A DNA stretch of 64,000 nt from Isoetes taiwanensis (taxonomy: Eukaryota > Streptophyta > Lycopodiopsida > Isoetales > Isoetaceae): the NCBI GenBank assembly GCA_021234155.1, contig JAJEKV010000079.1, positions 3,506,261 to 3,570,260 on the forward strand, written 5' to 3'. A program made the translations under genes and the position numbers. The notes beneath the pieces are model-generated. The model was given only the letters and a program-made list of their open reading frames with translations. It did no database searches and was not told the DNA's origin. Positions 42,511-54,590 of the stretch are shown here, piece after piece; positions within the stretch are counted from its first letter, which is position 1; the number at the start of each line of letters is the position of its first letter.

Positions 42511-45500
42511 TTATTTTAAATAAACTATTGTGCATCCATCATTTGAAAAACTTTCTTTCTCGAACTTGGCTACACGAGGATGCCTCTCTAAGGTAGAACG
42601 AACGGCCTTTTTTACAGCACCAGAGCCAATCCCATGAATCACAAATATTACAGAGCCTGATCTTCTGGTCTCTAATTGTACGCTCAAATCTTGTAATGCA
42701 TCCTCAACTCGCAGGCCCCTCAAATCGACAGTGTTCTTTGATGTCTGAACTGCTGAATCAAAACTTATGCTTGTGGATCCTGTTCCATCAGTCTGCCTTT
42801 CAGCAAATTGGATACCCATCTTGACCTGGCAAAATATCAAATGTCCATAAGCTGAATAAAACATTTAAGTTAGACAAATGAAGATTCAGTACCTTCTTTT
42901 GTTTGGCTTGAGGATCAGGAATCACATCTGGCATCAAGAGGACTTCACGGGTCCTCACACGCAGTTTCAACCTACCAATTTGCACCAGCAGATACCCGCT
43001 CTCACTCTCTGAAGTATCTGATACAACTGCTGGTTTCTCCCCTAGACTTCTTACAATCACTTTCTCCCCTACTTTGGGAGGACGTTTTGCCGCAGTTTCT
43101 GCCGCTATTACAAATTTTCCAGGTGCGTACTCACTCATTATATCCTTAATGGAAACTTGCGCATCATGAGCCGAGAATAATGGAATATCAGAAGTAGTAT
43201 TTAATGACCTTTGAAACTTCGAAATGACCTCCTCAATCCTAGATTTTACCTCAGCAATCTCAGTTTTTGATGCTTCAACCTGTTGTAGTTTCAAAGCTGA
43301 TTTTCGCTTTCCTAGATTTTCAGACTCAATCATTAGCTGGAATAAAAATTTTTGTTAGGATGGAAAGCTAGAAAATAGAAGTAGAAATATCTCCTTTGAA
43401 GCATATAACTAACCTCTCTATGAAGTTTCTTGACATCAGAGAGAAACTGTGTGGCAGCCATTGCATGAGCTTTTTCTGTATCTCGTTGTCTCTTAAGTTG
43501 TTCCATCAATTCAACTTGACGTGATTCAAGGGCATCTGGGCTTAGTTTTGTCAACCATTCTTGTGCACGTTTTAACACTTTAGAATCCAATCCTAGAGAT
43601 TTGGCTATGTTTAATGCATTTGACTGTCCTGGTATTCCCCATAAGATGCGATAAGTTGGACGAAGTGTCTCCATATCAAATTCAAGAGAGGCATTTTCAA
43701 AGCAACTGTCTTGGGATTTGAGTGTTTTCAAGTAAGAGCTATGCGTTGTAGCTACAGTAAGACATACTGACTTTGAAAGCCACTTTAGTATAGCTGCTGC
43801 TAAAGCAGAACCTTCAAGTGGATCTGTTCCTCCCCCAATTTCATCTATAAGAACCAGTGACTGAGTTGCGCTTGCTTGTAACACTCTAGAGAGGCGCTTA
43901 ATATGACCGCTGAAAGTCGATAAATTCTGTTCTAGTGACTGCAAAAATCGAACCCACAATCAATAAACAACATCTTCAACGTGAGACAGAGACAATGATG
44001 CAACTTGCCGTGACATTTCTAATTTATGCACTTTAATGTCACAACATCATAAAATGAAATACAAACGACTCTGAGAATACCTGAGAATCACCAATGTCGG
44101 CAAAGACATGATCAAACCAAGGAAGTTTTGGATAACCAGTGACAGGAAGGAAAAGCCCTGCTTTTGCCATGATAACAGCTATTCCTAAGGTCTTCATTGT
44201 CACTGTTTTCCCACCAGTATTTGGGCCTGAGATTACAACCACTTTTACTCCTGACTTTACCTTAATATCTACTGGAACAGGAAGATCACCTGCATGTCCT
44301 TTTGTAGCATCCAAAAGCGCTGGCCCAAGAAGCAAAGGATGATGAATGTTCTCAATATTAACCAAAAACTCTGGCGCAATATTCTGGCTTTGGCTTTCTG
44401 ATATGCTTGTTAAAGCAGGCCGAACTGCTCCTAGCCAATTTGCATGAGCAGCCCGTGCACAAGCCAGGTCCAAAAGCATGATTCCATTTGACAATTCTAA
44501 AATACTTTCTGCTTCTTGAGCAACTCTCATAGACAGCCTTTCCAGCACTGCTAACTCTGCAGCTTTCTCCATTCCTTCCAATTTAGTTTCAAGGTTGTTC
44601 AATTCGATGGCCTCCTCTGGCTCCATAAAAGATGTTGCTCCAGTGTTACTCATGTCCAAGACCACTCCTCCAGGCAGCAAGGACTTATAAGATGTCCTCA
44701 CTGCTATGCAGATTCTTGCTCTTCTTCTTGTAATAACAACACTATCTATTCCCCCAGCTTCTACAACTTTGTTTGCTGTATTCTTCATCAGGGACTCTAA
44801 GGTTACCATGTTATCGCGTCTTCGCCTTCTAATGTCTGCCAGCATAGTGCTGGCTTTATCCAAGATCACTTCCAAGGTGCAATCCAGGCAATTCTCTAAT
44901 TCCTCTGCTAAGCTGGAACACAAATCCAAATTCCTCATGATGGACTGAAGTGGAGATAAATTCTCAAACTCTGCAGCATTTTCATTTCCATTGTCATTGT
45001 TCTTGAAGAGCTGATTGTGGAGACTTTCTGCGCAGCCCAGCATGCTTTTTAGAAGACAAAGATCTCCTATATTACATCCTTCCCCCAACATCACGTCATT
45101 CACTAGCTTCCTGACATCTTTAGCACCTGAAAAATCCAGAGGTTTTGCAAGGTTATACGCAAAAGTTGTCTCTGCCAGCAGTTTTTGGCTTTCCACAATG
45201 GTTGCGCCTATTGGGAGTCTTGCTTCTTTGGCAGCCAAGAGTCCAAGTGAGGTTTTGCAAAATGGTGCAATTTGGGCACATACAAGAGGCCATTCCAAAA
45301 TCTTCATACTTTCTGCCTCTATACCTTGGTTACGAACTTCACCATCAAATTCATCTGCTCCATAGCCATTTTCCTCAAAGGCATCTTTATCCCCAGTCAA
45401 AAAATTCCTAACAGCAGATTGACTCCAAGTTTGATCATTGACTGGGTATATGGCACCAGAATAATCAGAGAAGAGTAATGCCGATTTTTGGGCATTGTTT

Positions 45501-45646
45501 TTGAGGAACGCATGCAAATGAAACTGATTTGATAGCCTTATGGTGAAGCAATGAGGAAATTTAAATCCATGTAAACTAGAAGGTTGAAGCGTTCTGCTCA
45601 CCAATTGGGTCGAGTGCGAATGCATCATCACGTAATGGTACGTCAT
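42511..45646 (-). CDS. MUTS2: MutS2 family protein with Smr domain, four exons
   Basis: MutS2 is a DNA-binding ATPase with a C-terminal Smr nuclease-type domain. In plants it is generally predicted to be organellar, and in bacteria it acts on recombination intermediates and collided ribosomes. Exons are 45646-44081, 43938-43414, 43336-42893 and 42835-region start 42825 to 42511; all introns are GT..AG and phase 0, giving 949 aa. The N-terminus is rich in Ser, His and Phe with few acids, like a transit peptide. The clamp/lever region follows (residues about 100-460). Walker A GPNTGGKT is at 474-481 and ADIGDSQ at 516-522 closes exon 1. Exon 2 holds SLEQNLSTFSGH, Walker B LVLIDE (550-555) with GGGTDP, and the H-loop TTHSS (H588). 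Exon 4 holds the Smr domain with VDLRG (878) and HGIGSGAV (909). The KOW/coiled-coil linker lies in exon 3. An in-frame TGA lies five codons before the ATG. The gene looks intact. Confidence 0.95.
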
Positions 45647-46182
45647 GTTCCTACATACTCACACACAAGAGATGTCACATACAAGAGATGTGTGTTGTTC
45701 GGAATCGCATCTTATCACGAATCCAAATGCACTGTTTAATCGAAACTGGAGGGTATTGTATTTTGGTATTGGATAATTTTCCGGCCGGAGATTCCTGCCG
45801 GTAAAATTGCAATTTTTCGGTGCCTGAAAATATCATAATAAAACATCGTAAACACGTTTTAGATTTCTACTTATATTTTGACACGTGGCATTTTCGAACG
45901 TCTGCTTCGACAGAAATCTATGGGCGAACTGGCCCTCTAGTTAGTTGAAATACCAAGATGTTCCTTATAAATCTGTAGCAACTAACCCATTGGCAGAAGT
46001 TGACTGCATATTTTCTGATGATGCTCTCAGCCGCATTTGCTAGGTATGCTTGCATTCTTCCCACTCCTCCAAGTTGAGTTGCTTCATTGATTCAGTTTGG
46101 CACATCATTATATCCTTCTGGCAAGGGGGTGTTACCTATGTGAAACCTGTCAAAACCACGTGTATTAATGGGAGGGGGCAGT
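45647..46182. other. 5' flank of MutS2
   Basis: This contains the promoter side of the MutS2 gene. A small direct repeat CACATACAAGAGATGT lies near 45660-45690, inside the likely 5' UTR. No TATA box stands out. Short dyads (CCGGCCGG, CCTGCCGG) are present near 45780-45800. Confidence 0.4.
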
Positions 46183-46395
46183 TTTTTGGGTTGCCCCAAA
46201 GGGGACAAAACCCTCGTCCATGTGGGTTTGTGATATATCCCAAGTATATGTCAACATATGCTCGAAATATGCCAATAACTGCTCCAAATGCATTATTGGC
46301 TGTAAATTGGCGGTCAAGTATGTTGGTGGTTAGCCAATGTGGAAACCGGCTAACCGGTGCTTCTTGCTCGAAGGAGGCTATGATGTATTGGTGCC
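46183..46395 (+). repeat. Dispersed repeat family R, copy 2
   Basis: Runs from TTTGGGTTGCCCCAAAGGGG to GCTATGATGTATTGGTGC. It matches 52665-52870 over its whole length, including GCTAACCGGTGCTTCTTGC and TCGAAGGA.GCTATG. Confidence 0.88.
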
Positions 46396-48699
46396 GTCCT
46401 TAACGATCCTCAACTCCATAGCACGAAGGCCTTGAAGATCTGCATTCATTTTATCATCTTTATTGCAATCGGAACAGAGGTGCAAGCCATTTTTTTGTTG
46501 CCTGCCATGATTGGATTTGAACCTTTGCCATGTTCTTGAGCGTTTTCATTAGATTTGATAGCATCCAAGACTTTGTGGACATCGATAAAGTCAAGAGCAA
46601 GTAAATAATTCAAAGGATTTATTTTCCATCATTAGTTTATGAATCACGAGCAGAACTGGTCGTGGAGCCAAATCCCAACAGATCTTTAATACTCTGCGTC
46701 TTCATGTATCCAGGAGCAATGCATACTCTGTATCTTCTCGAAGCAAGTAGAGGGATCAAGATCTTTCTAGAGGCAAAGGCAACATGGATGTTGCAAGGGA
46801 TGTGATTGTTGAATTTCTTACCTCCAAATGGGCTGGAGGATGCGAATACAAACTCCATACGGATCTTTTCTGTCACGATGCTGCTAATAAGCTGGTTGTA
46901 GCGACCAGTGATGGATGGCTAACAACATTGAATATTAGACATTTATTAATGTGGCATCATGGAACATATTTTTTGCCAGCAGTCTTCTTGCTATTTTGAT
47001 CATCACTATGTGTCCAAATCCAATGGGTAGATTGTCCATGATGATGTATATAAGATCACCTAATGTCCCATTTTTGCGAGGTCCTGATATTCAAATTTAT
47101 ATCCTGAAGTTTAAATTTACATTGGCTTTTGAATTTTAGAACATTTGAGGAGGTGCTCTAGCACAAGTATGTCCTTTCTGCAATCATTGTGTTGTTACTA
47201 AATGAGGTAACCTAACCTGCTATTATTTTGTGTACAGTGTGCGACTTTTGTTGATCAATGGCATACAACAGTTGCTTTGTCGTAGAAGATATGTTTAATT
47301 TGTTGTTGCTCTTATCAGGTAGATGGCTATTATTTTTGTATGCTTTTTATTTTTCAGGCAATTAAATGCTCTTCATACAACTGGCTTGATGCACCTCCAA
47401 TTTTCAAGGCTTTTCTCACCTTTGAAGAGCCTCTAGGTCTTTAGGCGTTTTGTTCATGCATGCATCATTAACTTTTTACACTTGGGTGGAGGAAGCATAA
47501 GCTTTGGTCTGTTTTATAGGATTTTTGCATAAGGATGCATTCTTTGTAGGCAATTGATGTATAGATATAACAATATGGGACGTACAATGACCTCTGTCAG
47601 GAATCTACTTTTTATTCAGTTGCATTTATTTGTGTTTTAACTTCACATTGTTTTCATATATGTTTGAGGCATTTGTCTTATGAATTTTTTTAAAGGTAAG
47701 CTTTTAAGGTCCATTAGGTGAACTGAAATATCTTCAGTTCATTAGTATCATGCTGGCACAACTAGATAGTATTTACTTTGTTAGCCCTTAGACAACTAAT
47801 TATTTGTCCTCTCCTTTCGTGTTGCGTATTGAGTTTACGCTATAGGCTTGGAGACTTAGAGTTTCAAGAGCTTTTGCAGGACGTGGAGATTGTAAGTGGT
47901 TTTGGAATAGAATCGTTGGGTCCTTGCTTGACAAGTAGACATGAACTTGGAAGGTGCAGATATCATCAAAATGGACACTTGATTTTCATGCAAGATGAGC
48001 AACAGATCGTATACAAATGCCCAAGGTTTTAACTTTTTATCAGAAGATAAATGATAATTTAAGATTGCCTTGAGCGTATTTCTAATATGTGTGGGTGCAA
48101 ATGTTGAGGTTATCATTTTTCCTATTTCTCTTGCAAACATGATATCGTTAAAAGGTTGGCATGCAGTTATATATTATGCAGGCCACATTATGCAGCCTAT
48201 TGCAAGCTTAGAATCAGACTTAATAAGATCCCATCTGCCCCATCATGTGTTTCCCTCAATTCTCTGACGATCTCAGTGGGGACAAACGATAAAATAGTGC
48301 TTAGTTAACATGATTACATCACTTAATTATCATCTTTGTTGTTGTCCTAGGGTGCAACATCTGAATTTGGCAAGTTGTCAAAACCTTTTATGATTCTTCA
48401 GCATCTTGACCCAAAGTGAAAATGTTTGGTAGTTGCCTATACTATAATCAGGTTTGATGGTAGATGTAGTACATCACCAAATTGACACACTATTTGCTGG
48501 TACCTTCTTGTATGAAGGTCCAAGAAGTAGACTTTGCCTCATGCTAGAAAGTGGTGTGTCTAATTATCAATCAAACACAGAATAGGCCTGGATTGGATTG
48601 GTGCAGGGTTTTATCTATCTTGTATGTATTCATCAAATTGTGAAATCATTAGCTGGAGTCTGCAGACAGCAAGGAGAGAAACAAAAGAATATAATTGAA
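46396..48699. other. Intergenic sequence
   Basis: Near 46680-46900 there is a protein-like stretch on the plus strand (MYPGAMHTLYLLEASRGIKI) that breaks after about 35 codons; no family is recognised. The rest shows no gene or repeat. Confidence 0.4.
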
Positions 48700-48792
48700 T
48701 AGAATAAAATAGAGTTTTTATCGTCCACGGAGACCAATTGGCCTATGGGACCCAAACAGGAGGCGCATCAAGCGTATTACTGTCCGGGTTTG

Positions 48793-48810
48793 CCCCCCCC
48801 CCCCCCCCCC
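48793..48810 (+). repeat. 18-bp homopolymer of C
   Basis: An uninterrupted C run follows GGGTTTG. It lies in the LINE 3' UTR. Its true length may be uncertain in the assembly. Confidence 0.9.
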
Positions 48811-49011
48811 TTCCCGCCTCGAAGGGTTGTTTGGGCGAAAAGCCATGACAGGAATAGGTTTGCTGTCAAACTGTAAAAATACAAATACAAATATATATCA
48901 TGGGGGAAAGAACTAAGTACAAGTACCAGGTAAGTGCCCGCGGACGGAGCTGATCTCGGCGATCCATGATCTCTTGAAGGTATGATCCCAACCTCTATAC
49001 CGAGCTCGTGT

Positions 49012-51805
49012 TCAGCATCTCATGCAGGGGCTGGCCAGGACGGACCAATTTAACATAGCGTATCCGAATGTCATCATATGCCGGACAACTCTAAAGGGCG
49101 TGGCATTCGTCTTCACAGCTCCAACCTGGCAGCGTTTACAAAGCCTCTCCTGACGCGGCTCCCCAATCCATCTCCCCATCTCAATCTGGAGATGATGTGC
49201 ACCTGTATGGATAGAGGCAATGTATCTGCGCTTTTTCATGGGTAGATGAGTGTGCAAGTAGCATTGCGGGCCCCGCCCCAACATGGGGTTTATGTGGCGT
49301 TGATAATGTGTCGTCTTGACCTGTTCAAGGGTGCTAGCATCGCAAGCTTGCTGAGGAAGCATGTGTTAAGGTACTGTCTGAGACTATGGCGATCTGCCTC
49401 TGTTTGCACTCGGATGCACCTCTGCTCCTGCACATTCCATCTGGCCAGCCACTGAGCTCTCTTTTCCTGCCAACAGGCTTTTAGGCATTGAGACCCCATT
49501 GCCACAGTGTAAGCGAGGTTAGGGAGACGAGTATCGTCCATGCTGACCACCTTCTGGAAGTAGACGATGTGCCTGTCAAGGCCCCCCATTTGAAGAGGCA
49601 AGAAACTTGTTTCCTACAATAGTATCTGGTATGGAACTATGGACTTCACCCCCAGGATCCGTGCCAAGAAAGCTTTCTGCACATGCTCTAAGTCATTCCA
49701 AGTGGCGAGGGAAATCACGGGGCCCCAGACCTCGACCCCATACAAAAGCACAGGTTCTACTAGCACCTTGAATAGGTGCGACTGGTGGGCCCAATCATAT
49801 AGCTTTGCCTTGTGGCTATTGTTCTGCATTGCATAGAGTGCATTCCAACCTGCTACGGCTCGCAGCCAGATGGAATTGTCCCAGTTCATGGCCGACGGGA
49901 ACTCCACCCCCAAATATTTGTAAGCGGGCACCACTTTAACATTTTGGCCACAATAAGTGAGGGTTGGGGCCCTTGGCTAGCGTGCGAATGATACGAGAAC
50001 TACCTTGGTCTTGGCTAAGTTGATGCACATGTCAGTCATTTGGCAAAATGTATCCAGCGCATCGAGATGGCATTGCATGTCTGCCTGAATGTGTGCTAGG
50101 AGGTCCACATCATCAGCATAGATCAGCTGTCTGGTGATCTGGTGCAGGAGTTGAGCCCCAGTGCCTCCATTATCAGCGAGTCATCTGTCCAGCTGATGAA
50201 TATACAGGCCAAATAGTGTGGAAGAGATAGTGCATCCTTGGCGGACCCCGATACTGCTCTCAAATGGTTGGCCTGCTGGTTGCAGCCGGTCTGTGCATGT
50301 CTCATATAACCTGTACACCGCGTTCTGTAGTTCGACAGGGACGTCTAGCTGCTGCAGTCTTGTCCACAGCTTTTCCTGAGGTACAGTGTCAAAAGCCTTG
50401 GCGAAATCTACGAAGCAGCAATACAGATCTTGCTGGCGGTTCCTGTTGTCCTCAACCAGAGTCCGTAGCGTGAAGATATGATCTATGCTTGAGTGCCTTG
50501 GCCAGAATCCTGCCTGCATGAGTGCCCGTACTTTTGCTGCCTCTGCCCATCCTATCAACTGCTGCTCGAGGATCCCGGTGAGGAGCTTTGCAAATACTGA
50601 GCTGATCATGATGGTCCACTAATTGGCCGGGCAGTGTGGATCTCCTGCCTTGTAGATTGGGAAAACCCTGCTAGTGGTCCATTGCGGGGAAAAACTTTCC
50701 TGCAATGCCTTATTGAACATGTCGGTTAGTACCGGTGCCATGGATGGTCCTGCCCACTTGAGCAACTTCGGCTACATGCCGTCAAGGTCTGGTGTTTTTC
50801 CATTGGCTAGACGTTGCAGCCCCTGCGCTACCTCCGCCTCTGTGATTTCTACACCGGGCCCCGCTTGAGGGGGTGTGCGGGTGGGGAGGGGGGTAATGTC
50901 GCCGTGCATCTTCGGGGTTGTAGAACCGCCAGTAGGTATTGCCCCACCGGTTTGGAGTGACGTTTCGTGGCATGACCGCCTCCCCGAAAGCACTCTTCGC
51001 CAGAAGGTCCTGGATGACGTTCCAGGAGGAAGAACATTTCCTATTTATTGGCCGCAATGTACTTGGCCTTTCTAGCCTTAAGGAAAGTGCAGTATTGCTT
51101 GACTGCATCCGAGCATATAACAGGATCTGTGACTTGGCGGAGCCAGCATTTGGGGTCTTTGCACTCGGCATCGAACCACTGGTTACGCAGAAAGGTCGTA
51201 GCTCTCGAGGTTTTTCGGGGATAACTTCTTCCAAAACATCTCTCTGCAACAGCCCCGAGGACATCAATGAGCCTACTGCCTGCTGCTCTAGCGTTGAGCA
51301 TTGTGAGATGCTTACCAGGTCCTCCGTAAACATCTGGGAGTAAGTATAAGCGCACTCATAGTCCAGTCTGAATTGGGGCATACGAGGAGGTGTTGGACAT
51401 GCATGTGGAGCAACCTGTCAAGCCAGCTGCAAGTAAAGTGGCAGGTGGTCTGAGTCCACCTCCTCATCCCTACCATTTGTTCCAACTCGAAAATGTTTGA
51501 CGAGATGCATGTCCTGCTCGGCCCACCAAAAGATTGTCCACCATGCTGGACCCACCTCCCTGGTTCTTCTGCTTGCAAGTGTGCTGGCTGGAGGACGGCC
51601 ACTCTGCTAGTCCATTGCAAATTACTAGGTCAAAGATACTGTAGAGCATCAACAGCTGCCTCCCATTGTGTGAGACCTGAATGTCAACTGATGCATGTGG
51701 CCAAGCTCCTTCTGAAGGGCTTAGTTGCAACACATCATCTATCAGAGGGTCAAATCTCATCGGCTGTTCTATGCCAGTGTGGACATTGAAGTCTCCAACG
51801 TGCAT
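49012..51805 (-). pseudogene. LINE ORF2 remnant: endonuclease, RT, zinc-binding end
   Basis: Order on the minus strand: the end of the AP-like endonuclease (VGDFNVHTG, LVICNGLAEWP, then a frameshift near 51480); a linker (ARKAKYIAANK, NRWGNTYWRFYNPEDA); and the RT fingers (LQRLANGKTPDLDGM). The RT core follows with LLTGILEQQL, CFVDFAKAFDTVPQEKLW, GVRQGCTISSTLFGLYI and the catalytic YADDVDLL near 50117-50097. The thumb then reads YKYLGVEF and LFKVLVEPVLLYGVEVWGP. The C-terminus has LCKRCQVG and a broken DECHAL..CP zinc-binding motif. At least four stops and several frameshifts make it inactive, though the YADD active site is kept. Confidence 0.92.
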
Positions 51806-51815
51806 GACACTACCC

Positions 51816-52664
51816 TAAAAGAAAAAGAAAAAGAATACTGAGTATATACAAGATCAAGGAGGTCATGAGCCTAGCTCAACCCATGTCATATCAGCCACAT
51901 TAGAATAAAACGTGATGTCAGCCTTTGGTGTTGGTACTGCCTTCCTCTTTTGAACTAATTAGCTTCTGTATTATTGTTCATTCCATACACTTGGAAGTTG
52001 CGATTGTTAACTCCCTTGAGTTCAAGAGGCTTTTATTTCTTCAGTGGATCTTCTGTATATTGGGCGTCCTATGACAGAACTACCTAGTTCCACTTTACAT
52101 TCCATGCATATAGAAGTTGCAGAATTTGGGAGCTTCTGGAGCAGAAATACTCGGCAAAATTTCAAAGGCCATATACTCGAGCTTGAAGAAAGTAAAACAC
52201 CTGGATTTCTTTTCCTCTCAGGTTAGAAAATGTTTTACTAGAATTGCAACAATATACATGAGCAGTCCCCAAAATAATATCCGATTTAAATTCATTATTT
52301 AAGCATGAACAAGCTTGGAACAAATGCTACCTTATCTGCCTTCAATCACCATACGCCTTGCAAGTCCTTAAATAGTTGAAGACATTGGGAAGCCAATCCA
52401 TGGTGAACATATGCTGATATAATAATTGTCCATGAAAATACATTGGACTCGATCTAACTCATTCCGAAGAATACTTGCATGAAAGCGCTTGCCTTCTTCT
52501 AATTTGATCCGTCTGCAGAAGAGGGATGCATATATTGAGAATCATGTCATGTGAAAGATTTCATTTTTCAATTGGGTTCAAGCAGGTGTTTTTCCTTTCA
52601 TTCTTGCATACATGAATCTTGCACAATTGTTGAATATGATCTGGGGAATGTTCTTTTTTATATT
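51816..52664. other. Intergenic sequence
   Basis: CCATACACTTGGAAGTTGC and CCATGCATATAGAAGTTGCAG (51985 and 52101) are a small duplication. No gene was recognised. Confidence 0.4.
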
Positions 52665-52870
52665 TTTGGGTTGCCCCTACAGGGGCAAACCCTCGTCCAT
52701 GTGGGTTTGTGGCATATTCCAAGTATATGTCAGCATATGCTCGAAATATGCCAATAACTGCTCCAAACCCAATTATTGGCTATAAATTGGCGGTCAATTA
52801 TATTGTTGGTTAGCCAATGTAGAAACCGGGCTAACCAGTGCTTCTTGCTCGAAGGAAGCTATGGAAAATT
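52665..52870 (+). repeat. Dispersed repeat family R, copy 3
   Basis: Starts TTTGGGTTGCCCCTACAGGGGC and ends GAAGCTATGGAAAATTGGTGC. The opening GGGTTGCCCC-TACA-GGGGCAAACCC is a near-perfect hairpin. It ends about 240 bp before the PECT1 remnant. Confidence 0.88.
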
Positions 52871-53108
52871 GGTGCGCGATTTTCTGATTTTCTTGATCCC
52901 TGGCCAAGCCCATCTCCACTGATTCTATATTTGTTTGATCCAATTTCGCCACAATATTTGGCCGATAGGGTAGATGAAGAATAGGGGGTGCAGAGGATAC
53001 TAGGTGGGCTTATGCTCACAGCGGCTATTTGGGGATTGCCCTCTCAGTATTTCAGATTCCTATCATTTTCTTCAATAACGTCTGTGATCCTTGTGTTTGG
53101 GTTGTTTC

Positions 53109-54265
53109 CATGGCGATGATCCATGCTTGTTTCCAGATGATTCTGATGCCTATGCCCATGCAAAAAAGGCTGGTCGTTAAGCACACGGAAGGCGTCTCTA
53201 GTACTGATACTGTTGGTAATCCTTTTAGCTATGCCATTCAGTTGAAATAAAAAGCAATGAGTATCATATAATTTTTTACCTTTTATTTATTTGAATGGGC
53301 TTATCCAGCATGTTATTGTTATTGTTCCTTTTTTCGCTACTATAGAATTATTGACATTATGAATGTAGGGAGGATGTTGTTGTGCGTAAGGGATCGATAA
53401 GCTAATGACAATGTCCAATCAAAACCATGCATCTTTACAACGCCAATTCAGTCATGGTCATAGCCCTAGGCCAGAAAATGGCAACAGATCAGGGACAAGG
53501 ATATTTGACTTCCTTCCAACATCTCGTCGCATATTTCAATTCTCGAATGGGAAGGTGAAAAACTTTGCTAGTTATCATTGCTTAAAATAGTTCATTATAC
53601 GATCAATATTCATTTGTGCAGTATCACGCCCATTAGTGTATGCATTTGTCATATTTTTGCAGGGACCTAAACCAGATGCACGTATAGTATACATTGATGG
53701 TGCGTTTGAGCTTTTCCATGCTAGACATGTTGAGGTACGTAGTGTGTTGAAACCTCATGTTGCCAGTCACTTGCCTTTTCTTATGTGCTATGTTTTCGTT
53801 CTCTAGTTTGGCCTTAAAGTTCCTTATAGTTGCTCGTGTTACGAATCAGGGCAGCTCATCTTACCTATTTTTGTGTGATGTATCTTTGTGTATCTTGAAG
53901 GCTGCACATGACCATGGCGATTTTCTGCTGGTTGCCATTCACACAGACCAGACGGCAGGAACAATTCAAGAACTAGAAACTAACCCTCAATACTGACGAG
54001 GACATCGGCCCGAGTATTTATTAACTGCCATATGCTTGTTCTTTGCAGTTCATGAAGAAGCCCACATCATCCCATTATGAATTTACATGAGCGCAACTTA
54101 AGTGTTTTAGTTTTCCGCTACGTAGATGAAGTTATAATTGGAGTTCCTTGGAAGGTGACAAAAGACATGGTAAAGTTGCACATAGCTTGTGCGTTGCTCA
54201 GCTTGTATGTTGCTCTTTTGTGCTTCTTAGTTCTGAATTGTGCAGATCACGACCCTTAACATCAC
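53109..54265 (+). pseudogene. PECT1: Ethanolamine-phosphate cytidylyltransferase (PECT1) fragment with introns
   Basis: PECT makes CDP-ethanolamine for phosphatidylethanolamine synthesis. Exon pieces in order: 53109-53215 (HGDDPCLFPDDSDAYAHAKK, then a frameshift/TAA near 53178, then TEGVSSTDTVG); 53369-53554 (GRMLLCVRDR, a frameshift near 53400, then FLPTSRRIFQFSNGK); 53663-53734 (GPKPDARIVYIDGAFELFHARHVE); about 53892-53990 (ILKAAHDHGDFLLVAIHTDQT); 54050-54169 (MNLHERNLSVL, YVDEVIIGVPW); and 54246-54265 (ITTLNI). Introns keep GT donors, but the acceptor before ILK reads GT instead of AG. The middle of the enzyme, from the end of the first to the start of the second cytidylyltransferase domain, is covered. 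The second-domain HxGH reads HARH. The N-terminal half and the C-terminus are missing. Because introns are present it arose by DNA duplication, not by retroposition. Confidence 0.9.
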
Positions 54266-54496
54266 TCAAGCTTCAAAAAGCTTTATTTGTCATTTCTCTT
54301 TTAATCACCTTAAATGGTTGAGATTGAGACATTGAGTTGAATAAAATATTGTAGGTGCTCAAAGCAATGTTGGCGATGGAATAACGTGATAGGACTCTGA
54401 CCCTTTCCAGAATTAGAATAATATTTTAGGGATCAAGGGTGAAATTCTTGTTGAAAACAAGAATCAAGTATCAAGTATTGTATTGTTTTGAAGTAG

Positions 54497-54590
54497 CAAT
54501 TTTGATTGTGAAAACATGACTTTAAAGTATGATTTAAGCCACTTCACCCTCGGGTCATGGAGGGCAATCCTCCGTGCGAAGCACCTTGTT
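54497..54590 (+). repeat. Dispersed repeat shared with 17388-17490
   Basis: This second copy of the ~100-bp sequence has CACCCTCGGGTCA and CCTCCGTGCG.AGCACCTTGTT. No repeat A end adjoins it here. Confidence 0.75.

Larger units (their letters stand above)
48700..51815 (-). mobile_element. LINE (non-LTR retrotransposon), 5'-truncated
   Basis: On the minus strand the element starts inside the endonuclease domain (HVGDFNVHTG, 51805) and runs through the RT to a Cys-rich C-terminus. The 3' UTR carries an 18-bp G run (plus strand C at 48793-48810) and an AT-rich tail with TCTATTTTATTCTATTC near 48690-48720. ORF1 and the first part of the endonuclease are missing, which is typical of incomplete reverse transcription. 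Junction and target duplication are not clear. Confidence 0.92.

Noticed and set aside
44139-45478. Plus-strand open frames across MutS2 exon 1
   Set aside because: Antisense shadows of the MutS2 coding sequence.
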